From: Paenibacillus piscarius | Lineage (GTDB): Bacteria > Bacillota > Bacilli > Paenibacillales > Paenibacillaceae | Length of the DNA stretch: 64,000 nt | Assembly (NCBI RefSeq): GCF_022234545.1 | Contig: NZ_JAIEUI010000009.1 | Span: forward strand, 62,001 to 126,000 | Reading direction: 5' to 3' | Shown here: piece after piece, positions 61,854 through 64,000 of the stretch | Layout: every line of letters begins with the position of its first letter | Position numbering within the stretch: position 1 is the stretch's first letter | Notes under the pieces: generated by a model | The model's input: only the letters and a program-made list of their open reading frames with translations | What the model was told of the DNA's origin: nothing | Database searches by the model: none | Position numbers and translations under genes: made by a program

Positions 61854-64000
61854 ATGAAGAACAATCACCCATCCTCAAGATTCATGCGGCTGTTACTTAC
61901 CGCCGTTATGCTGTTCACAATGCTGGGGGCCGCTGTGGCTCCGGCTGGACAAGCTTCAGCTCAGACGGACACAGCAGCACCGGCAGGGGCATCTGCACAG
62001 TCCGCCGGACTGGCAGCCAGCGTAACCAGCGCCGTGTATGCTACAGCGGAGCTTGTGCTCAAGAACGGAGTCCAGTCGGACTGGCAGGCGATCGGGCTGG
62101 CGCAAGCAGGCTATAAGGTGCCGGCAAGCTATTTGAAGGCGCTTGAGGATAAGGTAGCTGCGGCGAAGGGTGTTTTTGGCAGAGCTACGGACTATGCGCG
62201 GATTACGCTTGCTGTGAAGGCGCTGGGCGGCGACCCGGCGAATGTGGCCGGCTACAATCTGATTGAGAAGCTCTACAATAACGATGCCATTACTGGCCAG
62301 ACGCTGAACAACGCCGTATATGCGCTGCTTGCGTTGGATTCAGGCAGCTACAGCATCCCGGCCACGGCGAAGTGGACACCGGCCAAGCTGCTGGCGGAGA
62401 TTCTGGCGAAGCAGAACACGGACGGCGGCTTCACCCTGATTACAGGTGCGAGCGATCCCGATATGACGGCGATGGTGCTGACAGCACTGGCCGCGCATAA
62501 GAATGAGCCGGCTGTGAATACGGCCGGACAACGGGCAGCGGCATGGCTGGCGAAGGCTCAGGATAAGAACGGCGGCTACGGCGACAGCAGCGAGAGTGTT
62601 GCGCAGGCCATTATCGGCCTATCGTCCTTCGGGATTGATCCGGCCGGGGCAGAGTACACCAAGGGCCAGTTCAACCTGGTCAGCAAGCTGCTGAGCTTCA
62701 GCGCAGCAGGCGGCGGGTTCGCCCACACCGCAGGCGGCAGCTACAATCCGCTGTCTACGGAGCAGGCACTGGAGGCACTTGCCGCTTATCAGCTGTTTGG
62801 TGCTGGCGGCAAGCTTTTTGACCTGGGCAGTGCGGCTGTTAAGAATCCTCAGGTTAACGTATCGGTAACAATAGAAGGTCCTAATTCAACTCTGGCCGAG
62901 GGCAGCGTATACGCCGGTAATGTGCTGAAGGCGCTGGAGAAGACGGCTGCGGCCAAGGGTGTGTCCCTGGTTAATGAGGCAGGCAATTACGTGACCGGCA
63001 TCGGCGGCGTGAACGCGGGAACCTATGGCGGTTATGACGGCTGGATGTATGTAGTGTCGCGCGGCGGAGAATGGATGTATCCGAGTGTTGGCATGGGCGA
63101 TTTTGCGTTGGAGGAGAATGACCGGGTTGTGGTCTATTATGGCGGGGATAACACGCAGGTGGTAGACGCTGTAGTTCTAACTCCTGCACAGCCGCAGCCG
63201 GGACAAGAGCTCTCCATCAAAATCACCCAAAAAACCTGGGTATGGAATCAAGCCACCTCCACCTCCGATCCGGTCAGCTCACCGGCAGCAGGAGTGCAGG
63301 TAGCCATCGGCGGCAAGTCAGTGTCCACCAATGATGCGGGTGTAGCAGTCATTGCCGGAGGCTTGCCTGCGAATAAATATACACTTACGATTACGGGCTA
63401 TCTGAAGGACAAGACCCCTGCAATCGTGCGCCACACCCTGCCGGTGACGGTAGCTTCTGCAGCAACTGACCGCCCTAAGTTCAGCGATGCGAAGTCGATC
63501 TCGCCATGGGCGCTGGAGTCGGTATACACAGCGTATGACCGTAAGCTGATGAATGGTGTGAGCGGACAAGAGCTGGTGTTTGCACCGAAGCAGAACATTA
63601 CCCGGGCGGAGCTGGCAGCGCTGCTGCTGAGACTGACCGGACAAGAGCCGGCTGCGAATACTTCTGCTCAAGCTTTCAGTGATGTGAAGCCGGATGCATG
63701 GTATTATGGAACAGTGAACAAAGCCAAGGAACTGGGCATCATCAGCGGAGTGAACGGCAAGACCTTCAAGCCGGACGGGCTGGTGACACGCCAGGATATG
63801 GCGGTAATGCTCGTTAGAGCCTTCAAGCTGGATGCTGCTGTAGGTGCGGGCAAGTTCTCCGATGAAGATAAGATCAGTGACTATGCCTTGTCTGCGGTCC
63901 GCATGGTAACCGGTCTCGGATACATGAGCGGAACCGGCGGTGCGTTTGATCCTGCGGGTACAGTAACCCGTGAGATGGCTGCTGCTGTAGCGGTGAGATT
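61854..64000 (+). CDS. Surface cobalamin-binding-type protein: alpha/alpha barrel, DUF4430, SLH (3' end outside window)
   Basis: About 715 residues visible from the ATG at 61854 (GGAAAGAGG upstream). Signal peptide ~1-38 (LLLTAVMLFTMLGAAVAPAG). Residues ~50-320 are prenyltransferase/squalene-oxidase-like helical repeats (NTDGGFTLITGASDPDMTAM, DKNGGYGDSSESVAQAIIGL). DUF4430 lies at ~332-435 (AGTYGGYDGWMYVVSRGGEW, ALEENDRVVVYYGG). A carboxypeptidase-regulatory-like beta domain (~449-532) and SLH repeats from ~540 follow (FSDVKPDAWYYGTVNKAKEL). Barrel plus DUF4430 is the architecture of intrinsic factor and transcobalamin. With the B12 riboswitch upstream, it is probably a wall-anchored cobalamin or corrinoid scavenger; that role is inferred. 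Confidence 0.87.
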   Translation, partial: MKNNHPSSRFMRLLLTAVMLFTMLGAAVAPAGQASAQTDTAAPAGASAQSAGLAASVTSAVYATAELVLKNGVQSDWQAIGLAQAGYKVPASYLKALEDKVAAAKGVFGRATDYARITLAVKALGGDPANVAGYNLIEKLYNNDAITGQTLNNAVYALLALDSGSYSIPATAKWTPAKLLAEILAKQNTDGGFTLITGASDPDMTAMVLTALAAHKNEPAVNTAGQRAAAWLAKAQDKNGGYGDSSESVAQAIIGLSSFGIDPAGAEYTKGQFNLVSKLLSFSAAGGGFAHTAGGSYNPLSTEQALEALAAYQLFGAGGKLFDLGSAAVKNPQVNVSVTIEGPNSTLAEGSVYAGNVLKALEKTAAAKGVSLVNEAGNYVTGIGGVNAGTYGGYDGWMYVVSRGGEWMYPSVGMGDFALEENDRVVVYYGGDNTQVVDAVVLTPAQPQPGQELSIKITQKTWVWNQATSTSDPVSSPAAGVQVAIGGKSVSTNDAGVAVIAGGLPANKYTLTITGYLKDKTPAIVRHTLPVTVASAATDRPKFSDAKSISPWALESVYTAYDRKLMNGVSGQELVFAPKQNITRAELAALLLRLTGQEPAANTSAQAFSDVKPDAWYYGTVNKAKELGIISGVNGKTFKPDGLVTRQDMAVMLVRAFKLDAAVGAGKFSDEDKISDYALSAVRMVTGLGYMSGTGGAFDPAGTVTREMAAAVAVR

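Overview
The window looks like a chromosomal segment of a spore-forming, moderately GC-rich Firmicute, most likely Paenibacillus or a close relative. The evidence is GerA/GerB-type spore germination genes, strong AGGAGG-type ribosome binding sites, a YesN/YesM plus LplA/LplB/YtcP-type sugar-uptake cassette, a CcpA-type cre site, and a surface protein with S-layer homology repeats behind a cobalamin riboswitch. No rRNA, tRNA, CRISPR array or complete insertion sequence was seen.

Layout. 1-2.4 kb: end of a germination receptor operon on the minus strand. 2.6-8.8 kb: housekeeping and envelope genes (YpsA, a lipoprotein, a Yip1-like membrane protein, a two-component system, a YceI protein). 8.8-9.6 kb: non-coding tandem repeats. 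9.7-11.7 kb: an oxidoreductase and an ADP-ribosylglycohydrolase. 12.2-33.7 kb: a plant- or microbial-glycan locus in two blocks. The first block has GH172, GH140-like, response regulator and sensor kinase genes. After a terminator and a cre site, the second has ABC permeases, a binding lipoprotein, a GH78-like enzyme, a GH2 enzyme, GH78 and L-fucose isomerase. 34-36 kb: a frameshifted 3-dehydroquinate synthase gene followed by an AT-rich unknown gene, with a second copy of the aroB 3' end beyond it. 36.7-42 kb: an ABC importer, cysteine hydrolase and MFS operon.

42.6-60.6 kb holds the most unusual system. A plus-strand cluster encodes a secreted, membrane-anchored vWA protein, a large tubulin-like GTPase (Tubulin_2 type), an 807-residue partner, a multi-pass vWA protein, a beta-rich unknown, a zinc-ribbon TRAFAC-type GTPase and a membrane-tethered GTPase-associated (GAP1-like) protein. 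A divergent minus-strand cluster encodes a 50-residue membrane protein, a zinc-ribbon membrane protein and a large single-pass protein. Predicted topologies put both vWA domains outside the cell and both GTPases inside, which suggests a trans-envelope sensing or assembly machine. Related domain sets have been linked by comparative genomics to NTP-dependent conflict systems; the function here is unknown.

61-64 kb: a cobalamin riboswitch controls a secreted protein whose domain order (alpha/alpha-barrel repeats, DUF4430, SLH) resembles animal intrinsic factor and transcobalamin attached to a cell-wall anchor. Several families of short palindromic repeats lie in the gaps. They include three tandem arrays that all have a period of exactly 51 bp; two share one sequence and the third is unrelated in sequence.
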